From NCBI GenBank assembly GCA_002162815.1, contig MAAT01000008.1:1-64000 (forward strand): DNA of 64,000 bases, given 5' to 3'. A model generated the notes under the pieces. That model searched no databases. It was not told where the DNA came from and was given only the letters and a program-made list of their open reading frames with translations. Shown one piece after another: positions 46,055-54,515 of this stretch. Positions within the stretch are counted from its first letter, which is position 1, and each line of letters opens with the position of its first letter. Origin of the DNA: Gammaproteobacteria bacterium 53_120_T64. Its GTDB lineage: Bacteria; Pseudomonadota; Gammaproteobacteria; Pseudomonadales; Porticoccaceae. A program made the translations under genes and the position numbers.

Positions 46055-46597
46055 CTAGAACGGAATGTCATCATCAAAATTATCAAAGCCCGCTGGCGCA
46101 TTTTGCGCCGGTGCCGCCTGAGCTGGTGCCTGAGCTGGCGCTTGCTGAGCGCGCTGGGGCTGAGCCGCTGGCGCGCCACCCTGCTGCTGGCCATAGCCCT
46201 GACCGCCACCCTGCTGTTGAGCATAACCCTGGCCACCGCCCATGCCTTCACCACCACCACGGCTATCGAGCATTTGCATTTCACTGGCGACAATCTCGGT
46301 GGTGTAGCGATCGGCACCGGTATTTTTATCCTGCCATTTGCGAGTGCGCAGCGAGCCTTCAATATACACCTTGCTGCCCTTTTTCAGGTATTCAGCGGCG
46401 ATTTCCGCTAGGCGATTAAAGAACACCACCCGGTGCCACTCCGTGCGCTCCTGAGGTTGGCCGGTTTGCTTGTCTTTCCAGCTCTCACTGGTGGCAATGG
46501 TCAGGTTGGTGACCGCTCCGCCCGAGGGCATGTGCCGTGTTTCCGGGTTCTGTCCCAGGTTGCCAATCAAAATAACCTTGTTGATGCCTCTGGCCAT
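46055..46597 (-). CDS. ssb: Single-stranded DNA-binding protein
   Basis: The 180-residue protein has an OB-fold in residues 1-107 ([26 protein letters not shown], then [35 protein letters not shown]). A disordered linker rich in Gly, Gln, Ala and Pro follows. The acidic tip DNFDDDIPF recruits DNA-repair and replication partners. Length agrees with E. coli SSB (178). The start has a strong AGGAGG site. It is 111 bases downstream of an MFS transporter gene, the gene order seen around uvrA-ssb in Pseudomonas, though uvrA itself is not in the window. Confidence 0.97.
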   Translation of the reverse strand: MARGINKVILIGNLGQNPETRHMPSGGAVTNLTIATSESWKDKQTGQPQERTEWHRVVFFNRLAEIAAEYLKKGSKVYIEGSLRTRKWQDKNTGADRYTTEIVASEMQMLDSRGGGEGMGGGQGYAQQQGGGQGYGQQQGGAPAAQPQRAQQAPAQAPAQAAPAQNAPAGFDNFDDDIPF

Positions 46598-46708
46598 ACT
46601 TGCCTCCTACTTATTGCTCATTACGTTAGTTACAGTCACTCTCGGGCTGAAGTTTACCCCTTCAGCGTGGCTAAATACCATCGGCGCACGACCTGCGGTG
46701 ACGCCAAA

Positions 46709-48064
46709 TTAAACCGGGTTCGCCACAGCCAGCAAAGCATCCATCTGCGCCTGCTCAAAGTGCTCATCATCGACCTTGACATAGGCCATGTTCTGCCCGG
46801 GAATTACCACCACATCGACCACACCGGCGACCTGTGTCATCAAACCCTTGGCATCGAGCTGACCTCGCCCCTCAAGGCTAACCTCGACGCTGCGCAGGTA
46901 GCGCGGCGGCGCCATGGTCAGGGCAAAACCGAGCCACACCAAGGCCGCCATCAGCGAAGCCCAAAAAACCGCAGCGTGGCCAAATTGCTGGGCGACAATG
47001 CCACCCACCACGCCGCCACAAAAGGTGCCGAGAAACTGACTGGTGGAGTAAACCCCCAGCGCGGTGCCCTTGATACCCGCCGGGCTCAGCTTGCTGACCA
47101 GTGACGGCAGTGAGGCCTCCAATAAATTAAAGGCCATAAAGAACACCAGCAGGCCACCAACCATCATAGGGAAGGCCGTACCCGCAGAGGCCATCAGTAA
47201 CTCTGCCAAGGCCAGAAGGGCGACGGCAATAATAAACACCGGCTTCATTTTACGCTGCGACTCGCCATACCAGATAAACGGCACCATCAGCACAAAGCCA
47301 CCGCCCATGGTGCCCAAATACAGCAGCCAATGGCGCTCGCGGGAAAAATCGAAGGTTTGCTCAAGCATCAAGGGCAGCGCTACCCAGGTCGCCATTTGCG
47401 CAAAGTGCAGAGCGAAAATACCGACATTGAGTCGTCGCAACTCGCCATCACGCAAGACCCGACCCAGCATTGAAGGCAGCGGCAGCACCTCGTGGCCGCC
47501 GTGGCGCGCCATCGGGCTCGGCACCGCAAATACCAGCACCAGGAGACCCACAGCCGCGAGCGCGGAGGTCAGCCAAAACACCCCGGGCAAGCCCCAGTGA
47601 TTGGCAACGATCGGCCCCAGTACCATTGCCACGCCAAAAGACAAGCCAATGCTACCGCCAATGGAGGCCATCGCCCGGGTGCGGTTTTGTTCTTTGGTGA
47701 GATCCGACAACAGCGCCATAATCACACTCGCCACCGCCCCCGCACCCTGTAGGGCGCGAGCGATAATCAAGCCCGCCATGGAATCCGCCGAGGCCGCCAG
47801 TAGGCTACCCGCCAAAAACAACAACATACCCGCGAAGATCAGCGGCTTGCGGCCGATGCGGTCGGACAACAGGCCAAAGGGAATTTGCAGCAGCCCCTGA
47901 CTGAGACCATAAATGCCTAAACCGACACCCACCAGCAGTGCCGAACTGCCCGGATAACCCTCTGCATAGAGGGCAAAAACCGGCAGCACCATAAATAAAC
48001 CGAGCATGCGGCTGGCGTACAAAAAGGCCAGAGCCAGTAGTGCGCGGACTTCAAAAGAGTTCAT
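46709..48064 (-). CDS. MFS transporter with C-terminal soluble domain (YajR-like)
   Basis: The 451-residue protein has twelve predicted helices of the major facilitator superfamily. Motif A is present after helix 2 (FGLLSDRIGRKPLIFAG), and motif C-like glycines follow in the fifth helix region (GLSFGVAMVLGPIVANHWG), which suggests drug-proton antiport. The last 75 residues are soluble (VVIPGQNMAYVKVDDEHFEQAQMDALL) and resemble the ferredoxin-like YAM domain of YajR. The substrate is unknown. It is just upstream of ssb on the same strand, a placement conserved in pseudomonads. Confidence 0.85.
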   Translation of the reverse strand: MNSFEVRALLALAFLYASRMLGLFMVLPVFALYAEGYPGSSALLVGVGLGIYGLSQGLLQIPFGLLSDRIGRKPLIFAGMLLFLAGSLLAASADSMAGLIIARALQGAGAVASVIMALLSDLTKEQNRTRAMASIGGSIGLSFGVAMVLGPIVANHWGLPGVFWLTSALAAVGLLVLVFAVPSPMARHGGHEVLPLPSMLGRVLRDGELRRLNVGIFALHFAQMATWVALPLMLEQTFDFSRERHWLLYLGTMGGGFVLMVPFIWYGESQRKMKPVFIIAVALLALAELLMASAGTAFPMMVGGLLVFFMAFNLLEASLPSLVSKLSPAGIKGTALGVYSTSQFLGTFCGGVVGGIVAQQFGHAAVFWASLMAALVWLGFALTMAPPRYLRSVEVSLEGRGQLDAKGLMTQVAGVVDVVVIPGQNMAYVKVDDEHFEQAQMDALLAVANPV

Positions 48065-48269
48065 TAAATTAACTACAGTTGCTTAATTTTTTGCGGACAA
48101 AGATTGACTGACGATGGCCAACAGACAACGAACGATTCGCGTGAAAGGCGACATTGTACAGAAGCACCACCGGCAACGCAGTGCTAAGTACGGACGCTAA
48201 ATCAAGGCACCGACACCCGTGCTGGAACGACCCGCACCACCAGTCAAGCCCGCCCCGCCACAGCAGCGC

Positions 48270-49694
48270 TTACTTTTCCTCGGCCCGCCCGTACTGGTCG
48301 TCAAAGCGCACGATATCGTCCTCGCCGAGATAATCACCGGTCTGCACTTCGATAATTTCCAGGGGAATAAGGCCCGGATTTTCTAAACGATGCTTCATGC
48401 CAAGCGGTATATAGATCGACTCATTGACCGCCAGTATCACCTCCTCCTCACCACGAGTTACCAGCCCCGTGCCCTGTACCACCACCCAGTGCTCGGCGCG
48501 GTGGTAGTGTTTTTGCAGCGACAGACGTGCGCCCGGATTGACCACTATGCGCTTTGCCTGATAGCGACCATTGGCGGCAATCGAATCGTAAAATCCCCAG
48601 GGCCGATAGACCTTGCGATGGGACTCGCGCTCGCTGCGGCCCTGAGCCTGCAATTGATTCACCACCGCTTTAACATCTTGCACTCGGCTCTTGTCGGCCA
48701 CCAGCACGGCGTCATCAGTTTCGACCACTACCAAGTCTTTAATGCCCACCGTGGCCAGTAAACGGCCATTGGAGTGCAGATAGGAATTCTCCGTATCGAC
48801 CGCCAAGACATCACCCTTACAGGTATTACCCTGCTCGTCCTTAGCGGAAATATCCCACAGCGCCGACCAGCTGCCGATATCGCTCCACCCCGCATCGAGG
48901 GGAATCACCACGGCATTGTCGGTTTTTTCCATCACCGCGTAATCAATGGAATCGTCGGGGCAGGCGGCAAAGGCCACTTTATCGAGGCGGGTAAAATCAC
49001 TATCGACACTGGCGCCATCAAAAGCCGCACGACAGGCACTGAGCATCGCTGGCTGGAAGCGCTGTAACTCCTCCAGATAGCGAGCCGCTTTAAAGGCAAA
49101 CATACCGCTATTCCAGTAGTAATCGCCGCTGTCGACATAGGCTTGTGCGGTCGCTAAGTCGGGCTTTTCGACAAATTGCTGAATCCGCTGGGCAACTAAA
49201 CCCGTCTTATCGGCACCACCATCACTGGCGGCCTGAATATAGCCGTAACCGGTTTGTGCAGAAGTGGGCACCACACCAAAGGTCACCAGCGCGCCCTTTT
49301 CGGCTTCACTACAGGCCAGTTCAATGGCGCGGTGAAAGGCGGTCATGTCTTCAATTACGTGATCGGCGGGCAACACCAACAGAATCTCATCGGGGGCGGC
49401 TGCCAGCGCCGCCAGCGCCACCGCCGGTGCGGTATTGCGACCCACGGGCTCAAGCAAAATACTCTTTGCCTGCAAATCTATTTCACGCAACTGCTCGGCC
49501 ACCATAAAGCGATGCTGCTCATTGCAAATCACCAGCGGCGACAGGGGCTGTGAAGCCAAACCCTGTAAGCGGCCGAGGGTTTCCTGCAGCATGGTTTGCT
49601 CACTGGCCAGCGGGATAAACTGCTTGGGGTAATGGGCGCGAGAAAGCGGCCAAAGGCGACTACCGGAACCACCAGAGAGTACAACAGGTATCAT
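48270..49694 (-). CDS. manC: Mannose-1-phosphate guanylyltransferase / mannose-6-phosphate isomerase
   Basis: The 474-residue bifunctional enzyme supplies GDP-mannose. The N-terminal nucleotidyltransferase has [23 protein letters not shown] (GTP and metal binding), [13 protein letters not shown] and [26 protein letters not shown]. The C-terminal type II isomerase cupin has [26 protein letters not shown] with its metal-binding His residues and [17 protein letters not shown]. Length and layout match AlgA/ManC. It follows the glycosyltransferase gene by 54 bases on the same strand. With the phosphomannomutase at 40939 it completes the route from mannose 6-phosphate to GDP-mannose for surface glycans. 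Confidence 0.95.
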   Translation of the reverse strand: MIPVVLSGGSGSRLWPLSRAHYPKQFIPLASEQTMLQETLGRLQGLASQPLSPLVICNEQHRFMVAEQLREIDLQAKSILLEPVGRNTAPAVALAALAAAPDEILLVLPADHVIEDMTAFHRAIELACSEAEKGALVTFGVVPTSAQTGYGYIQAASDGGADKTGLVAQRIQQFVEKPDLATAQAYVDSGDYYWNSGMFAFKAARYLEELQRFQPAMLSACRAAFDGASVDSDFTRLDKVAFAACPDDSIDYAVMEKTDNAVVIPLDAGWSDIGSWSALWDISAKDEQGNTCKGDVLAVDTENSYLHSNGRLLATVGIKDLVVVETDDAVLVADKSRVQDVKAVVNQLQAQGRSERESHRKVYRPWGFYDSIAANGRYQAKRIVVNPGARLSLQKHYHRAEHWVVVQGTGLVTRGEEEVILAVNESIYIPLGMKHRLENPGLIPLEIIEVQTGDYLGEDDIVRFDDQYGRAEEK

Positions 49695-49748
49695 GATTAC
49701 AGTCCTTCGTTTGAATTTCTGAGCAAAAGTGATGTATCGAAAAGATAC

Positions 49749-50900
49749 TCAAGGCGACGTATTTTCTATTGTTTGCTCAACAATAGCCATAAATTCACGG
49801 CGAAACCGTGCGCTGCCAAAACGCGCCGCATTGGCCCTACAGGCCGCAGCCGAAATACCCTCGGGCAGGCCTTCAAAACGTTCGACGGCAGCCACCACGC
49901 TGGCGGCCGTTTGCCGCTCGAAGAACAAGCCGCTTGGCTCGCGAGCCTCACCATCAGCACACGCCTCGGCAAGCTCTGTATAGGGGATAACACTATCCAG
50001 GGCACCACCCTCGCCGTAGGCAATCACCGGCGTACCGCAGGCCTGGGCCTCGACCGCGACGATGCCAAAATCTTCGTGGGCGGCAAACACAAAGGCCCGC
50101 GCACGCTGCAAGTGGTCAATCACCACCTCCCGAGGCTGGTAACCCAAAAGCTCGATATTTGGCCCCGCCAAGGCCCGTAAACGTTCCAACATCGGCCCGT
50201 CACCAATTATCCGCAAACGCTTTGCGGGCATTAAATTGAAGGCGGCAACCAGGGTTTCCACCGACTTGTAGTGCACCAGCCGCGAGACGGTGAGGTAAAA
50301 ATCATCTTTGGCCTCCGTACAGGTGAAATCATCGAGCGCCACCGGCGGGTTTAAGACCTCGCTGGAACGCTGCCAACACTGCTCGATACGCCCGGCGATA
50401 AAATGTGAATTCGCCACCAAGCGTCCACCCCGGTCGGCACTGTTAACATCCCAGCGGCGCAGCGCGCCGAGCAAGCCCCCAGCAACCGCGCGCAACAGCG
50501 GGTTGGCAATGGCTTGGCGCAAATACACCGCCTGCATATCCCAGGCATAGCGAATCGGCGTGTGTACATAGCTCACCTGAGCTTGGCCGGGCTCCAACTT
50601 AACGCCCTTGGCAAAGGCCCAACTACTGCAAATAACCAGCGTGTAGCCACTGAGATCGAGGGCTTCAATCGCCCGTGGCATAAGCGGTAAATAATAGCGA
50701 AAATAGCGTCGCGCACCGGGCAGGCGCTGAATAAAGCTGCTGGTAATTTTGTGGCCCCGCAAAAAACCGCGCTGTGTCGACGGCATAAAATCGACCAGAG
50801 TGAAAATATCAGCCTCCGGGTAGCACAGCAACAATTGCTCCAGCACCAGCTCGGCACCACCACTGGCCGCGAGCCAGTCGTGAACAATGGCGACTCTCAC
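49749..50900 (-). CDS. Glycosyltransferase family 4 protein
   Basis: The 383-residue GT-B fold enzyme begins (GTG) MRVAIVHDWLAASGGAELVLEQ, a classic GT4 N-terminus with the GG loop for the acceptor. The C-terminal half has the donor-binding pattern YLTVSRLVHYKSVETLVAAFN, then LRIIGDGPML and FVFAAHEDFGIVAVEAQACGTPVIAYGEGGALDSV, which includes the E-x7-E motif. It probably adds mannose or a related sugar to a lipid-linked glycan at the cytoplasmic face, given that manC is the next gene. The specific linkage is not readable. Its ribosome site is weak. Confidence 0.9.
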   Translation of the reverse strand: MRVAIVHDWLAASGGAELVLEQLLLCYPEADIFTLVDFMPSTQRGFLRGHKITSSFIQRLPGARRYFRYYLPLMPRAIEALDLSGYTLVICSSWAFAKGVKLEPGQAQVSYVHTPIRYAWDMQAVYLRQAIANPLLRAVAGGLLGALRRWDVNSADRGGRLVANSHFIAGRIEQCWQRSSEVLNPPVALDDFTCTEAKDDFYLTVSRLVHYKSVETLVAAFNLMPAKRLRIIGDGPMLERLRALAGPNIELLGYQPREVVIDHLQRARAFVFAAHEDFGIVAVEAQACGTPVIAYGEGGALDSVIPYTELAEACADGEAREPSGLFFERQTAASVVAAVERFEGLPEGISAAACRANAARFGSARFRREFMAIVEQTIENTSP

Positions 50901-51353
50901 CGACCGGCCCAGCGGATGATTGGCGCGACTAAACCGGTACAGTTATTGGCTAACCTGGGTATTGATAAAACAGCGACGGGCATGGCCGAGGCTAGCAAGG
51001 GTGCACCTTGCAAAGAAGTACCTTTCAACATTGAGGCTCTCGCGCTAAATTCCGAGCGCCAGCCTAGCATAAGGTGGCCTACCGACCCCCGATCATCGCT
51101 GCCCTGTCAGCTGCGCCGCACCACTTGTCTGAGTCAGACGACACATAGTAATAAAAGCAATGCGGGCGAACACCCCAAGATAGGCTCTAACAACACAGAC
51201 GGCAGACAAAAAAAGACCCCGAAAACAGGGTCTTAAGGTGGGTTTATAACAGAAACTCACTAGCTGACGAAACTGAAAAGCACACAAGCAGAGTGACCTG
51301 GGTATTAGCAGCGTTGCGGAGGGCCAAAGCCCTCGAGCTACTCGCCCCAAGGT
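50901..51353. other. Intergenic region, no gene seen
   Basis: The 453 bases contain the terminator of the DUF4214 gene (51209-51235) and presumably the promoter for the glycosyltransferase-manC unit. Short frames here overlap both strands and show no family resemblance. Confidence 0.6.
51209..51235 (-). terminator. Rho-independent terminator downstream of the DUF4214 gene
   Basis: On the minus strand AAGACCC pairs with GGGTCTT around a TGTTTTCG loop, followed by T7. Confidence 0.8.
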
Positions 51354-52202
51354 TTACCCCAGCGTTTCACCAGCATCAATACTGCCCAGTACCACAAGCT
51401 CCGTATCGACTGTATCGTCTTGGCTATTTTCTACGGAATTGGCAAAGGCCTCGAGCACATCGTGGCGCGCCAAACCCGCCACAAGTTGCCCCAGCCAATA
51501 GGCCTGGCCATCGGTATCGGGGTCGCGCCCCAACACATTGTGGTAGAGCACCGTAATAAAGACATCGTCCGCCAGACCATGGCCATAGATTTCGCCAAAC
51601 TCATCGGAGGCCATAAAAGCCTCAGCCACAGCCGATAAATCGAGTTTGTTTTGTGCCAACTGGCTAACCCAGTAACCGAGGCCCTGGGCATCGGCCGGGC
51701 GATTAAAGGCGGCATCGTAAAGGTTTTCAACAAAGTCTTGGTAATCAGTATCGTCTGAATGCACATCGCCTGAATCGTCGCCCTCAGATTCAAGTTCAGC
51801 CTGCACCGCTCGCTCTACCTGTTCGGCCTCGGCTAGCTCATCGGCAAATTCATCACCACTACCGGCAATAAATTCGTCGGAGTCGGCAAAGCTGACTAAC
51901 ACCTGGCTGCGTAAATTGCCCTCGTCGAGCACCCGTAGCCAGTAGGCTAGACCCTCGGCATCGGGCTCACGCTGCAACACATTGTGGTAGAGCAGCGCGA
52001 CAAAGGCTTCATCATCGAGACCCTCAGGGTAGCGCGCCGCAAACTCCTCAGACGCCATAAAGGCGGCAGCAACCTCGGCAAAAACAATCTCGCCCTGCGC
52101 CAACTGCCGAGCCCAATGGCCGATGCCCGGCATATCGGATTCGCGATCAAAGCTTGCATGGTAAAGTCGTACCAAACCCGAAAAAAACTGCCCATTCGCC
52201 AT
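51354..52202 (-). CDS. Protein with two DUF4214 repeats
   Basis: The 282-residue acidic protein is read from the second of two close ATG codons (52202), which has GGAG seven bases upstream. Two DUF4214 repeats are visible: residues about 5-105 (LVRLYHASFDRESDMPGIGHWARQL ... FMASEEFAARY ... LYHNVLQREPDAEGLAYWL) and about 140-240 (VENLYDAAFNRPADAQGLGYWVSQL ... FMASDEFGEIY ... LYHNVLGRDPDTDGQAYWL). DUF4214 occurs mostly in secreted or surface proteins and in glycan-related proteins. There is no Sec signal, so type I secretion or a cytoplasmic role are both possible. The same domain opens the large protein at 54516-57941. Confidence 0.85.
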   Translation of the reverse strand: MANGQFFSGLVRLYHASFDRESDMPGIGHWARQLAQGEIVFAEVAAAFMASEEFAARYPEGLDDEAFVALLYHNVLQREPDAEGLAYWLRVLDEGNLRSQVLVSFADSDEFIAGSGDEFADELAEAEQVERAVQAELESEGDDSGDVHSDDTDYQDFVENLYDAAFNRPADAQGLGYWVSQLAQNKLDLSAVAEAFMASDEFGEIYGHGLADDVFITVLYHNVLGRDPDTDGQAYWLGQLVAGLARHDVLEAFANSVENSQDDTVDTELVVLGSIDAGETLG

Positions 52203-52392
52203 CGCCATGCTCCGTTAATTCGCCAGCTGGTTTTTGACACGCCTTAACTGTACCTGCAGCCACTAACAGCTGCATACCCAAGGCCGCAAAGTGAGCATAG
52301 CCAACTGTGTTTCCCAGCATAGTTCGGCACGCACCCAGTATCACGCCGCCTATCGCGCCCATTGACCACTCGGGCCAAGGGCGCGCACAAAC

Positions 52393-52599
52393 TTAGTGAG
52401 CGTCCTGGGGCAAAGCCGCAACCAAGGCCTGTTGATAGGCATTGCGCGCGGTCTGCACCATCGCCAGCTGCATTTGCAGACGCTTAATCTCGGCTTCAGC
52501 CAGTTGCAGGCTCTGCAGCTGGTCTTGCGCTTCTTTTGATAAATCCGAAATTTTGTAATCTTTACCATCGTGAGTCAGGGTCGGCTCTTGGTCGGTCAT
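52393..52599 (-). CDS. Small coiled-coil protein, probably DUF6447 family
   Basis: The 68-residue protein begins MTDQEPTLTHDGKDYKISDLS and continues AQDQLQSLQLAEAEIKRLQMQLAMVQTARNAYQQAL, a short beta segment followed by one long amphipathic helix. The pattern recalls the small DUF6447 proteins; I rely on memory of the motif, so the family label is tentative. No signal or membrane segment is present. It lies upstream of the DUF4214 gene on the same strand (190 bases) and in the same surface-protein neighbourhood. A role as a chaperone or secretion accessory is conceivable but not shown. Confidence 0.6.
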   Translation of the reverse strand: MTDQEPTLTHDGKDYKISDLSKEAQDQLQSLQLAEAEIKRLQMQLAMVQTARNAYQQALVAALPQDAH

Positions 52600-52840
52600 A
52601 AACTATCTCTCTTAAGGTCTAGTGGTTGAGGAATTAGGATTGAAGGCATGCAGTGCAAACACGGCTGCCGACGGCTTATCGCCGCTGCCTTATTAATGGG
52701 TACAGTACTGGGTAATTCAAGCCCTGCACTTAAAAGGTGCACTCATAAGGAAGGCTATAAAAAGCCCGGAGCCCGGTAACACTTAGGCGATCAAAAGCTC
52801 ACCTACAGTTGTAGCATTCTGGGTCACCAATGCGGTCGCC

Positions 52841-52885
52841 GCCTCTATTTAGGACGCCTCTATTTAGGACGCCTCTATTTAGGAC
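52841..52885 (+). repeat. Tandem 15-bp repeat, three exact copies
   Basis: GCCTCTATTTAGGAC occurs at 52841, 52856 and 52871 with no spacers. It is a minisatellite-like tract upstream of the small DUF6447-like gene. Confidence 0.95.
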
Positions 52886-53055
52886 ACCCATTTAAATTCT
52901 AAATCATGCAAGGGCTTCCGCTAGAAATATCCATGAGTCATTAGAAACAGCGTTTTAACGTAGAAACGGATGCCAACTGCTATGCAGGAGAGTACTGAAT
53001 AGAGTGTCGCGGCTGGAGTGTTGACGACGAGCAATTTCACACACCGAGGTGAGCG

Positions 53056-53089
53056 GCTTGGCTATTGCCTCTGGCATCTCGAGCCAAGC
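53056..53089. repeat. REP-like stem-loop downstream of the RAYT gene
   Basis: GCTTGGCT (53056-53063) and AGCCAAGC (53082-53089) are exact inverted repeats with an inner GCC-tct-GGC pairing. It ends 11 bases from the RAYT stop codon and has no T tract. Confidence 0.5.
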
Positions 53090-53100
53090 TTTACAGATAT

Positions 53101-54078
53101 TTAGCCAAATAGTTGCTTACAACTACTAATACCCGGTGTGCGCCGATAGTGTAGTGCCCGACAAGCCTGTTGAAGGTGCTGCAGCGTACCGACGATGCGG
53201 CCAAACCGACCTTCAAACTGGCTGCTCAGCGTAAGCCAATTATCGCTTTGTATACCAAGACGGGCCAGTATCGCCGGTGTGTTCTTGTCGATGCTACCCC
53301 GCTTGCCACTGCGTAATTGTCGCCCCGTCCAGTCCACAAGCTCTAGATAATCACTCAAACAACAAGGTAGGCCCGGCGGCATAGTTTGCCGGGGGTTACC
53401 GGCAAAAACCATCAGACTCTTTTCTTGCTGGCGAGGCTGGTTAACTTGCCTAACTTTCTTCGCTTGGCAAATACGTTTTTTGATGGAGGTGTGGTGAGAG
53501 TGTTCGGGCGTACTAGCAAGTTTTGCGCGCAGAGGGTTGAGGTCGACATAGGCCATGCAGGCAAAAAGGGCTTGCTCGTCGAGCAGGGCCTGGGATTTAA
53601 AACGACCCTCCCAAAATCGCCCCGTACAACCGTCTTCCTTATTCGCCTGGCGAGCAATGCCCTCGTTGATTAAACGCATAAACCAACTGATATCAGCCAA
53701 GCGTTTACGCCAAGTGCCAATCACCGTTGCAAGGGCCTCACGCTCAGCTTTAATTAGGGTTTCACCCCGAGCATAGCGCTGGCTCAATAAATTGCCCTTA
53801 AACAACCGCTGCCAACGCTCAATCACCTCTAGCTCACTCAGTTGCTCGGCTTCTTCCGTATTGATATGTAGCACCACATGGTAGTGATTCGACATCACCG
53901 CATAGGCCGCGACATCAATACAGAAAACCTCCGCTAGAGCGAGCAGTTTATCTTCCACCCAAGCACGGCGGTGCTCATAGCTGTCACCACACAGAAAGGC
54001 CCGGCGTACACAGCGTGAAACGCAGTGATAGTAAGGGGTTGCCTCTAATGAAACTTGCTGACTTCTGGCCTTGGTCAT
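53101..54078 (-). CDS. REP-associated tyrosine transposase (RAYT), Y1 HUH family
   Basis: The 325-residue protein of the IS200/IS605 Y1 transposase superfamily is single-copy and domesticated in most genomes. The N-terminal half carries the HUH metal site in MSNHYHVVLH (His65, His67) and preceding TPYYHCVSRCVRRAFLCG. The conserved RAYT block EGRFKSQALLDEQALFACMAYVDLNPLRA lies near residues 155-190. The C-terminal 130 residues are variable and may read REP hairpins. It acts on single-stranded DNA hairpins. REP-like palindromes sit on both flanks. It is inserted between the two DUF4214 genes and shows no IS ends. Confidence 0.85.
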   Translation of the reverse strand: MTKARSQQVSLEATPYYHCVSRCVRRAFLCGDSYEHRRAWVEDKLLALAEVFCIDVAAYAVMSNHYHVVLHINTEEAEQLSELEVIERWQRLFKGNLLSQRYARGETLIKAEREALATVIGTWRKRLADISWFMRLINEGIARQANKEDGCTGRFWEGRFKSQALLDEQALFACMAYVDLNPLRAKLASTPEHSHHTSIKKRICQAKKVRQVNQPRQQEKSLMVFAGNPRQTMPPGLPCCLSDYLELVDWTGRQLRSGKRGSIDKNTPAILARLGIQSDNWLTLSSQFEGRFGRIVGTLQHLQQACRALHYRRTPGISSCKQLFG

Positions 54079-54227
54079 GTGCTGCCCATCGTTGAAGGTA
54101 AGTTCATGGTTGAGTCAGTATGGTCAAGGCTAGAAATAGTACTAAAGACAGCTTTACAGCAAAGACTACTCGTTTAATTCCATATCGATATTTAGATGGA
54201 TGTCCTTATGATGCTTTCAGACACAAA

Positions 54228-54257
54228 AAAACCCCATAACCGAAATTATGGGGTTTT
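54228..54257 (-). terminator. Rho-independent terminator, probably of the large surface-protein gene
   Basis: AAAACCCCATAA pairs exactly with TTATGGGGTTTT around CCGAAA. On the minus strand it is followed by a T run. It lies 258 bases after the surface-protein stop. Confidence 0.8.
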
Positions 54258-54386
54258 CTGCAGAGCTGAATGAAAAGCGGTTTCCACCACGTCTAAGACT
54301 CCATTCGTCAATTGCCGTCTATAAAGCAAGACTTCAGAACTTAGACGCTATCAGCGACCGCTTTACATCCATTCTCTTTATTAGCA

Positions 54387-54432
54387 CCCCTGACCGCTAA
54401 GGTCGAGGGGCATAAAGGGGTCAGACCCCTTT
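54387..54432. repeat. Pair of REP-like palindromes next to the RAYT gene
   Basis: AAAGGGGTC-A-GACCCCTTT (54414-54432) is a perfect palindrome. Just before it CCCCTGACC-GCTAA-GGTCGAGGGG (54387-54410) forms a second, imperfect hairpin with related core bases. Paired palindromes beside a Y1 transposase are the usual arrangement of REP/BIME elements. Confidence 0.6.
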
Positions 54433-54515
54433 AATTTTTTCTGCCTTCTATCAGGCAGCGAGGCTACTTAAGATTTGGATATTCCAAACTTGTTCACCTC
54501 TTGGGATTCACTAAA

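Larger units (their letters stand above)
52600..53100. other. Intergenic region with repeats, no gene seen
   Basis: The region of 501 bases holds a 15-base triple repeat (52841-52885) and a stem-loop next to the transposase stop (53056-53089). Nothing else is recognisable. Confidence 0.6.
54079..54515. other. Intergenic region between RAYT and surface-protein genes
   Basis: The 437 bases contain a terminator (54228-54257) and two adjacent REP-like palindromes (54387-54432). No protein-coding potential is seen. Confidence 0.6.

Noticed and set aside
52841-52885. Possible CRISPR array
   Set aside because: The three 15-bp copies are directly adjacent with no spacers, and no cas genes are near.
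53101-54078. Complete insertion sequence around the Y1 transposase
   Set aside because: No IS200/IS605 end structures or target duplication visible; the protein length and blocks fit a RAYT rather than a mobile TnpA.
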